A stretch of 64,000 nucleotides of DNA. Origin: CAIWHR01 sp963717695. GTDB lineage: Bacteria > Pseudomonadota > Gammaproteobacteria > Burkholderiales > Casimicrobiaceae. The notes below the pieces were generated by a model. It searched no databases. It was not told the DNA's origin and saw nothing but the letters and a program-made list of their open reading frames with translations. Shown piece after piece: positions 33,250 to 43,028 of this stretch (within the stretch, counting starts at the first letter, position 1; each line of letters starts with the position of its first letter). The stretch spans positions 558,001-622,000 of the forward strand of contig CAVQWR010000007.1 of NCBI GenBank assembly GCA_963717695.1, in the 5' to 3' direction. Position numbers and translations under genes: made by a program.

Positions 33250-36200
33250 TCAATATTCGAACTGATACAGAAGTCCGATGCTGCTGCCGGGGTCGTTGTC
33301 CGGCGTGATCCCCTGCGCCGTCGTTCCGCCGGTGCCCAGCGTCGCCTGCACCTTAAGATGCTTCGTGAGGTCGACCTGGATCTTCGCCTGGGTCGCACCC
33401 GAAGTGCTCTGCTTCGCGCCGACGTAGATATCGCTCGACACATAGCGGCCGGCCTCCACGGTCGTCCCGCCGGTGCTCGTGCTCCCTACGGAAAGGCGGT
33501 CCAGGCCGAGACTCCTCTGTGCGGCAAGCAACGGATTGAACCCGCCGCCCGATCCGGTGATCGAAACGAGCGCCGCCCCGATCTGGACGATCTGGAGGGC
33601 CGTCAGCTGCCTGACGCTTGTCCCGAAGAGAAGGCGCGCCAGAATCTCGTCCTGCGGCAGGTCCGGCACGCTCGTCAACGCAATCCGCGGTGCGTCCGCA
33701 TAGCCGGTCACGGCGAGCTTCGCGGTGAAGCCGCCCGAGTTGCTTTCCGCCGCGAAGTCGAGCGTGGGATCGATTTTCTGAGTGAGCCCCGTCCCGTTGA
33801 AGCTCACTCGGCCCGACGTGAACCTGAGCGACGTGCCGCCGAGGTCGAAGGTGCCGCGCCGCATGTCGAAACCGCCGCTGATCTGCGGTGCGCCGGTGGT
33901 TCCGGCGACGCGCAGCTCTCCGCCGGTTTCCGCGTCCAGACCGCGCCCGCGCACGAATATCTGCTGCGGCCCATCCACGGTCAGGTCCAAGCCGACGACC
34001 AGCGTCCGCGATGCGGCAGGCGGCGGCGGCTTCTGTCCGGGCCGCCGCACATCGAGTACCGCGACGGTAGGCGGCAGGGCGTTGGGAATGTTGATGTCCG
34101 CACGATTGATCCTGATCTTGCCGGTCACGTCGAGCCGCGTCGCGACCTGGCCGCGCAACGTGACGTCGAGGTCCGTATCGGCCGTCAGGAGGTCGCTCGC
34201 GAGCGCTCGCGCATTGCGCGCGGTCAGCTTGAGGTCCACGGGACGGCCCGCGGCAAAAAGACCAACGGTCCCGCTTGCGGAGACCGTACCGGCGCCTGCA
34301 TGTGCCGTGAAAGCGGCGATGCGCAGGCTGTCGCCCGCAGCCTGAATCTGCGCTTCCACGCCTGTGAGGTGCGCGCCCAGTGAGTAGTCCTGGATCTCGC
34401 CTTGCGCGATTCTCGCGCTGCCGTCGATCCGCGGCGTGGCGAAGCTGCCGCTCAATGCAACATCGAGCGAGATCTGCCCCTTCACGCGGCGTCCGTTCAC
34501 TTCGAGGATCGGATTGGCGACGGCCGCGTCGATCTTCCCTTCGACATGCAGGTCGATTGGACCGTCTGTCGAGAGAGGCACCCTTCCATTCGCGCTGATC
34601 TGAACTTGGCTGCTTCCCGACAGCTTCGCGTCCACGCGAGCCGATTGCCCGTCGAGCTCCGCGCTCGCCTGCAAATTCGCCGGAGGGACTCCCGGGCCGG
34701 CAACCGCCCGCATGCGCAGGCCGTTCCCGACGAGGCGAACCGAGCCTCTCGGCTGCGCGATCGTCCCGAGGAGCCGCGCCTCGAGGTTCAGCGTGCCGTC
34801 CGCTTTCAGATTGGGCGCGAATGTCCTGACGAGCGCAGGCGTGACGTTGCGCAGTGAAGCGGTCAGGTCGAGCGTTGGAGACACGCGACCTGCGGCTTCC
34901 AGCACCGCCTGCTGCATGCCAACGCGCAGCCGGTCCACCGCGAGGCCGTTGCCGAACGATACGCGGACCGGAGCAAGCAGCTCTGCCGACTGTTCCCGGT
35001 ATCGCGCCTTCATCGCACTCACCGACAGCAGCCTCGCCGGCAGGTCGAGCGTCGCCTTCGCGGTAAGCTGCGCCGGCGCGTCGACGCCGTCGTGCACGTC
35101 GGAAGACAGATCGAGCACCATCGCGTCAAGGGGCCCGTCGGCCCGAATGCGCAGGTTTGCGGTCGTTCCGTTCGCAGTGATGTTGTCGGCAGCGAGCTGC
35201 AAGGCCACGTTCGGGCGAGTCGTAGGATCATCGATTCGCCCGGTGACATGCAGCTGCTCGATCCGGTCGCCGCCAAGGGCGGCATCATGCGCGTCCAGCT
35301 GGATCCTGGCCGACGCGTGTCCGCTCGACCGGACGAGTTCCACGTCGGCCACCACGCTTCCGTCCACGTCCCGACCCATCCATGGCTTGAGGTCCGACAA
35401 CCGTGCCATGCGCACGACCACGCGGCCTTGCGGCAGATGGTCGCCTGCGCGCAACGTGACAGCTCCCTCGGCGTGTGCGCTCTTCCAATCGGCGCGTTCG
35501 ATGGTCGCAAGCAGCGCGCCGTCGGGATTTGGCCTGACATTCAGCGCGAGCGCGAGCGGCGAACCGTCGACGCTGCCGTGCAGCTCGATCGTGCCTGCCA
35601 GTGCATCGGGAAGTCCCTGCAGGCGCGCGGACCCTTTGACGGGCCCGGGCGCGACTCCTTCGGCCCCCACGTCGCCGGTCGCATCCGCCGAGAGGTTCCA
35701 TTTGTCCTGGGTGCCCTGCACGCGACCCTGCAATTCCATCCGGCCGGACAACGCAGGCGCGACTGCCGCAAGATCGGACAGCGCGAGCTTCCAGTTCACA
35801 TCCACGACGTCGCGCTCGATCGAGCCGTCGGCGAAAACACGCAATGTCCTGCCATCCAGCTGAAGGCGCTCGATCGCGATGTTCTGCGCCTGCACCGTCG
35901 CCGACGCCGCGAGCTTCGCGTCCTGGCCGATCAGCGCTCTCAGAGCCGGCGCGCCACCCGTCACGCCGACCACGCCGGCGAGCTCGACTTTGGTCACCTC
36001 ATCGCGGGCAGTGAAGCTCGCGTTGACGCTGGCACGTCCTCGCAGGTCCACGCCGGCAAGCGCGGCGAACGGCGCGAGTGCAGGCCCGTCGATTGACAGC
36101 GTCCCGCTCAATGCTGCTCCAGACTCCACATTGCCTTGCACGGAGAGGAGCGGATGCGACACTGCAAATGTCGCCGGGCGCCTGGGATCGTCCAGAACTA

Positions 36201-37272
36201 CATCGACGCGAAGATCGATGGGCGCTGACTCGAAGAGACCCGGATTCGAACCCGGGATGCGCAGGCGATCGAGCACGGCATGCACGCCGACCCGACCGCG
36301 ATTGCCGTTGACGTCTGCACGCAAGGAACGCAACTGTGTGACGCCCGCCCTCAAGTCGTCGATGCGAACGCTGCCCGTCGCGTCCGGGCTCGTGAACGGG
36401 CCGTGCACGTGCGCCTGAAGCGACATCTGCGTCCAGGCAACGTCCTGCCGCGGATGCATCGACGGCGCACTGGCCGTCACGTCGAGATTGATGATCCGGC
36501 CGATCAGGTCGAGCGTCCCGGCACCGGAAACACGCAGCGGCCCTGCAGCGGCGGTGAGATGCATCACCGTCGAATTGCGCGGACCGGCGACGCTTGCCTG
36601 CACCGCAACCGCACCGAGATCCGGCAGGTTCGCGAGGCCGGCGAGCAGGCCTTGCGCTGGCTCGTCGAGAACGATGTCGATCTTGACGGACGAGGGATCG
36701 ATGCGTCCGTTGAATTGATAACGTCCCGGCGCGTCCAGCCGTCGTACGCTCAATGCGGCCGCGGCGTCCTGCAGTGATGTTGCGCGCACGTTGCCCTCAA
36801 CGCTTGCCGACGCGGGCCTGCCGGCGAGATCCGCGCCGATGGCGAGCTCGCCGATCTCGAACCGGGCGACGTCGATCCGCATCGGCAGCTCGAAAGGCTC
36901 CGACGTCGCCTCGCGCGACGAGCGACTCGGAGGAGGGCGCAACAGATCCACGCGGCCGGCGCGCAGAAGCTGCACCTGCAACTGCTTTCCCACCAGCCTC
37001 GAAGGCGACCATTGGAGGGTCACGTCGTCGGCGCTCAGCCAAAGCGTCCCCGCATCGCGCAGCTCGACATGCGCAACGCGGAGGTCGTCCGGAAAACGCC
37101 CGGCCATGCCGGACAGCGTGAGCTGGCCCTCGCTGAGATGCGCGGCCGTGCGCTCGATCAGGCGCCGTCCCCAATCCGTGTTGGCAACGAGGGCGGCAAG
37201 CGTGACCAGCAGCACCGGCATGACGATCAGCACGCCGACGGCCGCCGCGACGATCCTGCCTGCTCTTGCCAT
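33250..37272 (-). CDS. tamB: TamB, translocation and assembly module inner-membrane protein
   Basis: A 1340-residue AsmA/DUF490 protein. One N-terminal transmembrane anchor (VGVLIVMPVLLVTLAALVA) is followed by a very long periplasmic beta-rich groove. The C-terminal TamB domain contains ADINIPNALPPTVAVLDVR, GLDLTVDGPQQIFVRGRGLDAE, SVPDLPQDEILARLLFG and an aromatic final residue. TamB bridges the periplasm to TamA and moves phospholipids or outer-membrane proteins. The ATG at 37272 overlaps the tamA stop (TGATG), showing a tamA-tamB operon. The frame is open upstream, but that region encodes shadow residues. Confidence 0.93.
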   Translation of the reverse strand: MARAGRIVAAAVGVLIVMPVLLVTLAALVANTDWGRRLIERTAAHLSEGQLTLSGMAGRFPDDLRVAHVELRDAGTLWLSADDVTLQWSPSRLVGKQLQVQLLRAGRVDLLRPPPSRSSREATSEPFELPMRIDVARFEIGELAIGADLAGRPASASVEGNVRATSLQDAAAALSVRRLDAPGRYQFNGRIDPSSVKIDIVLDEPAQGLLAGLANLPDLGAVAVQASVAGPRNSTVMHLTAAAGPLRVSGAGTLDLIGRIINLDVTASAPSMHPRQDVAWTQMSLQAHVHGPFTSPDATGSVRIDDLRAGVTQLRSLRADVNGNRGRVGVHAVLDRLRIPGSNPGLFESAPIDLRVDVVLDDPRRPATFAVSHPLLSVQGNVESGAALSGTLSIDGPALAPFAALAGVDLRGRASVNASFTARDEVTKVELAGVVGVTGGAPALRALIGQDAKLAASATVQAQNIAIERLQLDGRTLRVFADGSIERDVVDVNWKLALSDLAAVAPALSGRMELQGRVQGTQDKWNLSADATGDVGAEGVAPGPVKGSARLQGLPDALAGTIELHGSVDGSPLALALNVRPNPDGALLATIERADWKSAHAEGAVTLRAGDHLPQGRVVVRMARLSDLKPWMGRDVDGSVVADVELVRSSGHASARIQLDAHDAALGGDRIEQLHVTGRIDDPTTRPNVALQLAADNITANGTTANLRIRADGPLDAMVLDLSSDVHDGVDAPAQLTAKATLDLPARLLSVSAMKARYREQSAELLAPVRVSFGNGLAVDRLRVGMQQAVLEAAGRVSPTLDLTASLRNVTPALVRTFAPNLKADGTLNLEARLLGTIAQPRGSVRLVGNGLRMRAVAGPGVPPANLQASAELDGQSARVDAKLSGSSQVQISANGRVPLSTDGPIDLHVEGKIDAAVANPILEVNGRRVKGQISLDVALSGSFATPRIDGSARIAQGEIQDYSLGAHLTGVEAQIQAAGDSLRIAAFTAHAGAGTVSASGTVGLFAAGRPVDLKLTARNARALASDLLTADTDLDVTLRGQVATRLDVTGKIRINRADINIPNALPPTVAVLDVRRPGQKPPPPAASRTLVVGLDLTVDGPQQIFVRGRGLDAETGGELRVAGTTGAPQISGGFDMRRGTFDLGGTSLRFTSGRVSFNGTGLTQKIDPTLDFAAESNSGGFTAKLAVTGYADAPRIALTSVPDLPQDEILARLLFGTSVRQLTALQIVQIGAALVSITGSGGGFNPLLAAQRSLGLDRLSVGSTSTGGTTVEAGRYVSSDIYVGAKQSTSGATQAKIQVDLTKHLKVQATLGTGGTTAQGITPDNDPGSSIGLLYQFEY

Positions 37273-39145
37273 CAGAACGCCTGACCCAGTCCGAGGTAGA
37301 TCTCGAAGGCGTCGTCGCCCGGCTGCCGGTTCACCGGCACCGCCACATCGAGGCGGATCGCGCCGATCGGCGTGTAATAGCGTGCGCCGATGCCCGCACC
37401 GACGTGGGTCGTGCCCTGGAACGGGGTGCTGCTCGAGCCCACCTGACCCGCGTCGACGAACGTCACCGCGCCCCAGTTGCCGAAAAGCCGCTGGCGGTAT
37501 TCGATCGTTGCGGCGTCGATCGACTGTCCTCCGATCGGCTTGCCGTCCGGAAACTGCGGACCGATGGACTGGTAGCGATACCCCCGGACGGTCGAACTTC
37601 CCCCCCGTAGAAGCGCTGATCCGGCGGCAGCGAGAACAGCGTGGCACCCTGCGCCGTGCCGATCAGCCCGCGCAGCGCGAGTATGCTGCGCCCGGGTGCT
37701 GACCAGCCGAGCGAAGCGAGGTCGACATACGTCGATGCGTTGCCCTGAATGATGACGAACGTGGCATTGCTGTCGCTGTTGAACGATTGGGTGGGCGTCA
37801 TCGTCAGGGACGCGCGGACGCCGTGCAATGCGTCCTCGAACGAGTTGACAATGCCGGTGGTGTCGTATTTCGCGTTGAGCGGAAAGGCGAGCAGCGTGTA
37901 GTCGCGCGCCACCGTCTCCTGCACGATGCGCTCCTGGATTCCCGAGATGCCCACGCTGACGCTCCAGACATCGGAGAATTTTCGGCTTATCGCAGCTCCC
38001 GCGATGATGGCATCCTGATCGTAGGCGTCGAGATCCTGCCTGAGGGCCGCGAGGTTGAGCTCGAGCGACTGATCGCGCACCTGGAAGTCCGGCTTGATGA
38101 ATTGTGCCGTGACGTTGTATCCCAGGCCGGTCGTCGCCGTGCCCCCGAGGCCGGTCACGCTGGCGGCGAGGTTGAGCTGCTCCGCATTGCCGAACAGATT
38201 GCGATTGGACCATGTGGCCCCAAGGCTGCCCCCAAGGTCCGTGGAATAGGCGGCATTGAATCCGACGGCATGGCGCAGGCGCTCCTGCACGTCGAACGCG
38301 ATGGGTATGCGTCCCAGCCCGTCGAGCTCGTCGCCGGCGCGCACGGTGACGCCCGAGAACACGCCGAGCGACAGCAGATCCTGTCGCGCCTTCTCGATCA
38401 TGCTCGGGCTGTACCGATCGCCGGTGTGGACGAGCAATCTCCCTCTGACCAGGCTTTCATTCACGTCGTGCAAGCCGTGAATGGCAATTTCCCCGAGGTT
38501 GACGCGCGGGCCTGCTTGCGCCTTGTATGTCACGTCGAGAACCCGCGCGGAGGGATCTTCATACGCGACCGGAGCGCTGACGGTGGCGAGTGCATATCCA
38601 TCTTCGTGCAGCGCCGTGAGCAAACGTTCCTGCCCCTTCAGCACGTCGGCGGCGACCGCAGGGTCGCCGGACGCGATGCCGATGCTGCCGCGGACCTCTT
38701 CGGGTATCGGGCCGTCGATAGTCACGTTGCGCAGGTGATACAGCGGACCGGTGTCGACCGAGATGGTGACGGTTGCGGTCGTTTCCGTCGGCAGCGCCTC
38801 GATTGCCGCGGCGAGGCCGGGATCGTCCAGCGGCCGCCCGTCAACGGAGATGCCCACTCGCCCCTGGTAATAGCCGAAGCTCTCCAACACCGTTTGCAGC
38901 CGATCGACGTCCTGCTGTGCACGTCCGATGAGGGCGAACGCACCGACCGGGCCGGCGGCACGCAGTGATTCGAGCTGGGAGCTCTCCTTGAGCGTGGCGT
39001 CCAGCACGTCGTTTCCAGTGGACGCCAGGGTGATGGCGTAGGGCTGCGGATCCGCCGCGTACGATATCCCCGTGGCGAAGATCGAGACGGCCGCAAGCAG
39101 CTGCAGTGCGATCCGGGCGTGCGAGCGGATATCGGTGGACGACAC
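37272..39145 (-). CDS. tamA: TamA, BamA/Omp85-family outer-membrane protein (frameshifted as given)
   Basis: An Omp85 protein with signal peptide (ARIALQLLAAVSIFATGISYA), three POTRA domains (about residues 30-280) and a 16-strand barrel containing RFYGGxSSTVRGYRYQSIGP and GAGIGARYYTPIGAIRLDVAVP. The frame breaks at a run of seven C (seven G in the coding strand) at 37600-37606. Eight G would restore RFYGGGSSTVRGY and give about 624 residues. The start is uncertain: GTG at 39145 or TTG at 39193. It works with TamB in envelope lipid/protein transport. The break may be a sequencing slip or phase variation. Confidence 0.86.
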
Positions 39146-39193
39146 GTGGATAAGGTAGCGCGATGCGTTGAAATTATTGCAGTGACAGAGCAA

Positions 39194-39873
39194 AAGGACG
39201 ACCGATCCATCGTGACCCGGCCGATCGAACCCGCTATGGGATCATAGCCGGGCGCGGCGGTTCCTACTTCTCATTCGACGCACACGCGTTCCGGAACGAA
39301 CGCGGCGATGGCCAGAGTCCCCGCGAGTCGGGTCAAATGGCCGGTGTGCCTGTCTGGCGCAGCACGGTCTCGCCGCCGCCGATGTCCCCGGGAGGATGGG
39401 AGTCGCTCGAGTGGCCGCAGAGCGCGTCGATGAATGGATGACGCGGCAGGTTGGCCGGGCGAGGTCGGCGCTGACCTTCTCGATGGGTACGAACGGGTCT
39501 GGCTGGCGCCTCTGCACCGCCGGGGTGGATGAGCGTCATCAACGCGCCCGGGTGGGTTGCGCGGGTCGACGCGTAGCCTTTCCACGCGATGGGCGCGCCA
39601 TTCGCCTTCATCGGCGAACCACGCCGCTGGGCCAGCCGATGACGACGCAGCGCTACGAGCGCACCCGCGCGCGCCAGGGTCGCCACGAGAGCCAAAGCTC
39701 ACCGGGAACCATCGGCACTTCCGTGACGAGCTGTCGGCGCCACCGCTATCGACCACGCGCCGGACGATGGCGAGAACCGTCGAGACGGTTCTCGCTCTTT
39801 TTCACCCCGGTCGCTTTGGACGCGAATTGGCTTGCGAAGAGCCGGTCGCAGCCACCAAGTTCCGACGCCCCGC
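39194..39873. other. 680-bp region without a supported gene
   Basis: Several overlapping open frames of 90-160 codons occur on both strands, but all are Arg/Pro/Ala-rich shadows with no recognisable domain. It may be decayed coding sequence. It must carry the tamA promoter at its left end. I see no repeats or hairpins of note. Confidence 0.45.
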
Positions 39874-40614
39874 TCAGCCCTTCATGCGTCGCCGCATCGT
39901 GAAGCCGATCAGGCCAAGCAGGAGCGCCAACGCCACCAGCCCCGCCTGCCCCAAAGTGGGAACGGGTTGGGACGCTGCAGGCCCTATCGGCGCCACGGTA
40001 CCGATCACCGACAATCCCTGACCTCCGCCGGCGGTGCCCCGGATGCCTCGCTGGAGCGGGTTCGTGGCGCCCGCATTGTTGAACGTGTAGATGCGGAATT
40101 CCACCGTGCCGCTGCGCTGGCCGATCGCGCTCACGTTGGCCGTGAGAAGAAGGCCGCCACCGAAGATCCCGGTGAACGCTCCGGAGTCGAGCGCGGCAGA
40201 GAATCCATCGGCGCTGGATCGGATCTCCCAGTTTCCGGTGCCGTCGAAGTTGTTGTAGAGCGAGAACGTGACCGACTGATAGGTGACGTTGTTGCCGGTC
40301 ACCGAGAAGTCGAGATAGTCGGTGGAATCGAGGGCGCCGGCAGACCAGTTGTCGAACACATAGGCGTTGGCGAAGAGGCCGGGGTTCGTGAGGCCCGGTC
40401 CGCCGGTCATGTTTCCGGCGGAGGTGACGTTCGGTGACACGCTGGCGGGCGGAAGCGGATTGGCCATGTCGATCGTGCCCGCAGGATTCCACGACGCCAG
40501 GACCTCCGCTGCAGCGGGCGCGGATGCAAGCGCTCCCGTCATCAACGCCAAAAACACTCCGAGCCGCATGGTGATCGCGCGCGAAGTCAGAATGCGGCTG
40601 CCAAAATGAATCAT
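39874..40614 (-). CDS. Secreted IPTL-CTERM-anchored protein 1
   Basis: A 246-residue exported protein with signal peptide (AITMRLGVFLALMTGALASAPAAA) and a beta-rich middle. The C-terminal IPTL-CTERM signal has VPTLGQAGLVALALLLGLIGF and a final RRRMKG. The sorting signal is recognised by an exosortase-like system and places the protein at the surface or in biofilm matrix. GGAGG six bases before the ATG at 40614 fixes the start. The core domain is unrecognised. A second IPTL-CTERM protein is at 49.9 kb. Confidence 0.82.
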   Translation of the reverse strand: MIHFGSRILTSRAITMRLGVFLALMTGALASAPAAAEVLASWNPAGTIDMANPLPPASVSPNVTSAGNMTGGPGLTNPGLFANAYVFDNWSAGALDSTDYLDFSVTGNNVTYQSVTFSLYNNFDGTGNWEIRSSADGFSAALDSGAFTGIFGGGLLLTANVSAIGQRSGTVEFRIYTFNNAGATNPLQRGIRGTAGGGQGLSVIGTVAPIGPAASQPVPTLGQAGLVALALLLGLIGFTMRRRMKG

Positions 40615-40781
40615 CGAAGCCTCCGGGGTCGAGTGCACTCGGTCGGCGCGGGCGAAACGTGCCGGTCCCGAAGGAACGGGCCCGCACTCGCGCGACGCAA
40701 AGTATCCATGACGCCGACGCCTCGGGTCAACTCACGAGCGAGCAGTCGGGGTCGCGTGTCAGTCGATTGCCGCGCGCGGCG

Positions 40782-41384
40782 TCATTTCCTGCGTGTGCTC
40801 GCAGATGCGGCAATCTTACGGGCTTTCGATGCATGCGCAGGCGGGCCCGCGGACGCAGGCACCAGGTTCATGACGATGCGCAGGGTTTCGCGGTCATCGC
40901 CTAGATGCTCGATCTCGAAGCCGAGTGCCCGCGCAAATCGGAGCATGGCCCGGTTGTTCACGAGGACCATGCCGTCCATGACTTCAAATCCGTGACTGCG
41001 GGCGGCGCGAATCAGGGCTTCCATCAAGAGCCCCGCCACGCCCGTCTTGCGCCAGGAGTCCTGGATGATGATGCCCAGTTCGCAGCGTGTTCCGACCGGC
41101 GGCGCGCCGTAGCGTGCTTCGCCGACCAGCTCCTCTTCACCTTCGACGCCGACCGAGCATACAAATGCCATGTGCCGGTCGTAATCGATGTCCGTCAGAA
41201 AGTGGACGAGCGTGTTCGACGGCGCCTCGACCCACTTCTGGAATCGCTTGTAACGGCTCTCCTCGGAGGTTGCGGAGAGAAAGGCACGCACGCGCGCATC
41301 GTCGTCGGCGCGGATCGGGCGGATCGTCACCGTTCTTCCGTCCCAGAGCGTGTGCTTGCGGACGAGCTCGCTCGGATACTTCAT
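40782..41384 (-). CDS. GNAT family N-acetyltransferase
   Basis: A 200-residue GNAT protein. RTVTIRPIRADDDARVRAFL opens the fold, and the acetyl-CoA loop is in LGIIIQDSWRKTGVAGLLMEALIRAARSHGF. It lies 199 bp downstream of the acyl carrier protein on the same strand, and so at the end of the acs-pdh-acp cluster. Related GNATs can acetylate and switch off acetyl-CoA synthetase (Pat-like), which would fit the acsA gene in this cluster; that is inference. The C-terminal tail is basic. Confidence 0.82.
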   Translation of the reverse strand: MKYPSELVRKHTLWDGRTVTIRPIRADDDARVRAFLSATSEESRYKRFQKWVEAPSNTLVHFLTDIDYDRHMAFVCSVGVEGEEELVGEARYGAPPVGTRCELGIIIQDSWRKTGVAGLLMEALIRAARSHGFEVMDGMVLVNNRAMLRFARALGFEIEHLGDDRETLRIVMNLVPASAGPPAHASKARKIAASASTRRK

Positions 41385-41583
41385 GGCAATTGCGCGGCAT
41401 TCGCTCCGTGGAAGCGATCATCTGGCGCATCGGCGCACCTCGGGCGACCGTTGGTCAGTGGCACGAGGGTCCGGGCGCGGATAGCGATTGCGCGCCGGTG
41501 CAAGGTTCGAGATGTTCCAATCCGCCGTGATCGCCCTGGCGCGGACTGCATCCTTCGCTCCCGCCGCGCCGGTCCCGTCGAGG

Positions 41584-41841
41584 CTACACCTTCGTCGCCA
41601 GATAGCCGACCAGATCGTCGAGCGTGACGAGCTTCGCGTAATCCACTTCGGGTATGTCGACCCCGAACCTCTCGTGGAGCGCGACAATGAAGTTCAGCCA
41701 ATCCATGGAGTCGAGATCGATCTGGTTGCGCAGCGGTTTCGCGGGCTGCAGCGCGTCGGGCGAAACCTCGGGCGCGATGCGTTGCAGGACGTCGAGCACC
41801 GTCTGCCGTATGGTCGCTGAGTCGACGCGAGTGGGTGTCAT
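41584..41841 (-). CDS. Acyl carrier protein in a 2-oxoacid dehydrogenase operon
   Basis: An 85-residue carrier protein. The phosphopantetheine attachment site is Ser45 in IDLDSMDWLNF, a DSMDW variant of the usual DSL motif. Its start codon overlaps the E2 stop (ATGA), so it is tightly coupled to the dehydrogenase genes. It is not beside fatty-acid synthesis genes. It may receive an acyl group from the dehydrogenase or the CoA ligase; that role is inferred. Helices 1-4 of the ACP fold are all present. Confidence 0.88.
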   Translation of the reverse strand: MTPTRVDSATIRQTVLDVLQRIAPEVSPDALQPAKPLRNQIDLDSMDWLNFIVALHERFGVDIPEVDYAKLVTLDDLVGYLATKV

Positions 41842-43028
41842 TTGGGGACCTCGTCAAGCTGCTCGGGTTCCTGCAGCAGCCCGTTCAATTCGTTGAGGAA
41901 CAATGCGCCGTGATGACCGTCGCTCGCGCGGTGATCGGCCGCCAGACTTGCGGTGACGAGCGGTTCGGCCACCACCTTTCCGTCCCGGACGCAGGGTCGT
42001 TCGCCCGTCTTGCCAAAGCCGACGAGCGCGACCTGAGGCGGGTAGATGACACCATGCACCACCTCGACCCCCTGGTCGCCGAGATTGGTGACGGTGATCG
42101 TCGCGTCCGACATTTCCGAGCTCTTGAGGGTCAGCGCGCGAGCGCGCGCGACCAGGTCGGTGAGCCGCTTCATCAGCTCGTCGAGCGAGAGCGCGTCGAC
42201 ATCGCGAATCGCCGGTGCGATCAGGCCGCCCTGGCGCAGCGAGATGGCCACCCCGAGATGGATGCCGGGCCCGGCAACGAAGCCGCCGTCGCGGAAGTAC
42301 CCGTTGAACTCAGGGAACTTCCGGAGCGCGAGTGCGACCGCTTTGAGAAGCACCGTCGCCATGAGCGCGCGCTCCGTCACGCTGCGCCCCTGGTTGCGCT
42401 GCGCGAGCCAGCGCGTCGCGCGTTCAAGCGGGATCTCGGTCGCCAGATAGTAGTGCGGGATCTCGCGCTTCGAGCGCGCCATCGCGGCCCCGATGGCGGC
42501 GCGCATCGCGAGCGCGCGATCCTCGGGCGATGGCTTCCTGGCGGCGGCCCGATCGACGTCCTCGATGGTCACCGCGCCCTGAGGGCCCGTTCCGGTCACG
42601 CGCGCAAGATCGATGCCGAGATTCTGCGCGTGCACGCGTGCGGCGGGGGACACGCGCCGGCGTTCGGCTGCAGCGGCCGCCGGTGCCGCTTTGGCCGGCG
42701 ATGGTGCCGATGGCGGGGGCGCGGAAGTCGGTTTTGCGGGGGCGACCTCCGCAAGCCGGCGTTTTTCGGCTTCCGCGTGCTCGCGTGTCTCGCCGGGCTC
42801 GAGCAGTCGCGCAATCACGGTTCCGACGGGCGCGGTCTCGTGCAGATCCAGCAGCAGCTCGAGCACGGTACCATCCTGCCAGATCTCGACGTCGATCGCC
42901 GACTTGCTGGTGTCGACGACGGCAACGACGTCGCCCTTGTGCACGACGTCGCCGGGCTTGACCTTCCATTCGACCAGTGTGCCTTCGTCCATCTCCGCAC
43001 CAAGCGAAGGCAGCTTGAATTCGATCAT
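41838..43028 (-). CDS. pdhC: 2-oxoacid dehydrogenase E2, dihydrolipoamide acyltransferase
   Basis: A 396-residue E2. A lipoyl domain (residues 1-78, lipoylated Lys42 in DTSKSAID) is followed by an Ala/Pro linker, a peripheral-subunit-binding domain (RRVSPAARVHAQNLGIDLARVTGTGP, about 128-160) and the catalytic core with ADHRASDG holding the active-site His and Asp. It transfers the acyl group from lipoate to CoA. It overlaps pdhB (ATGA) upstream and the ACP gene downstream. The acyl specificity (pyruvate, acetoin or branched-chain) is not certain. No E3 gene is in the operon. Confidence 0.9.
   Translation of the reverse strand: MIEFKLPSLGAEMDEGTLVEWKVKPGDVVHKGDVVAVVDTSKSAIDVEIWQDGTVLELLLDLHETAPVGTVIARLLEPGETREHAEAEKRRLAEVAPAKPTSAPPPSAPSPAKAAPAAAAAERRRVSPAARVHAQNLGIDLARVTGTGPQGAVTIEDVDRAAARKPSPEDRALAMRAAIGAAMARSKREIPHYYLATEIPLERATRWLAQRNQGRSVTERALMATVLLKAVALALRKFPEFNGYFRDGGFVAGPGIHLGVAISLRQGGLIAPAIRDVDALSLDELMKRLTDLVARARALTLKSSEMSDATITVTNLGDQGVEVVHGVIYPPQVALVGFGKTGERPCVRDGKVVAEPLVTASLAADHRASDGHHGALFLNELNGLLQEPEQLDEVPK

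Noticed and set aside
36240..36260. tRNA T-arm-like sequence CCCGGATTCGAACCCGGG inside tamB
   Set aside because: It lies in a well-conserved coding frame and has no accompanying D or anticodon arms; chance resemblance.
39242..39756. Open frames antisense and sense between tamA and the IPTL gene
   Set aside because: Overlapping frames in all directions with Arg/Pro/Ser-rich sequence and no motif; typical GC-rich noise.
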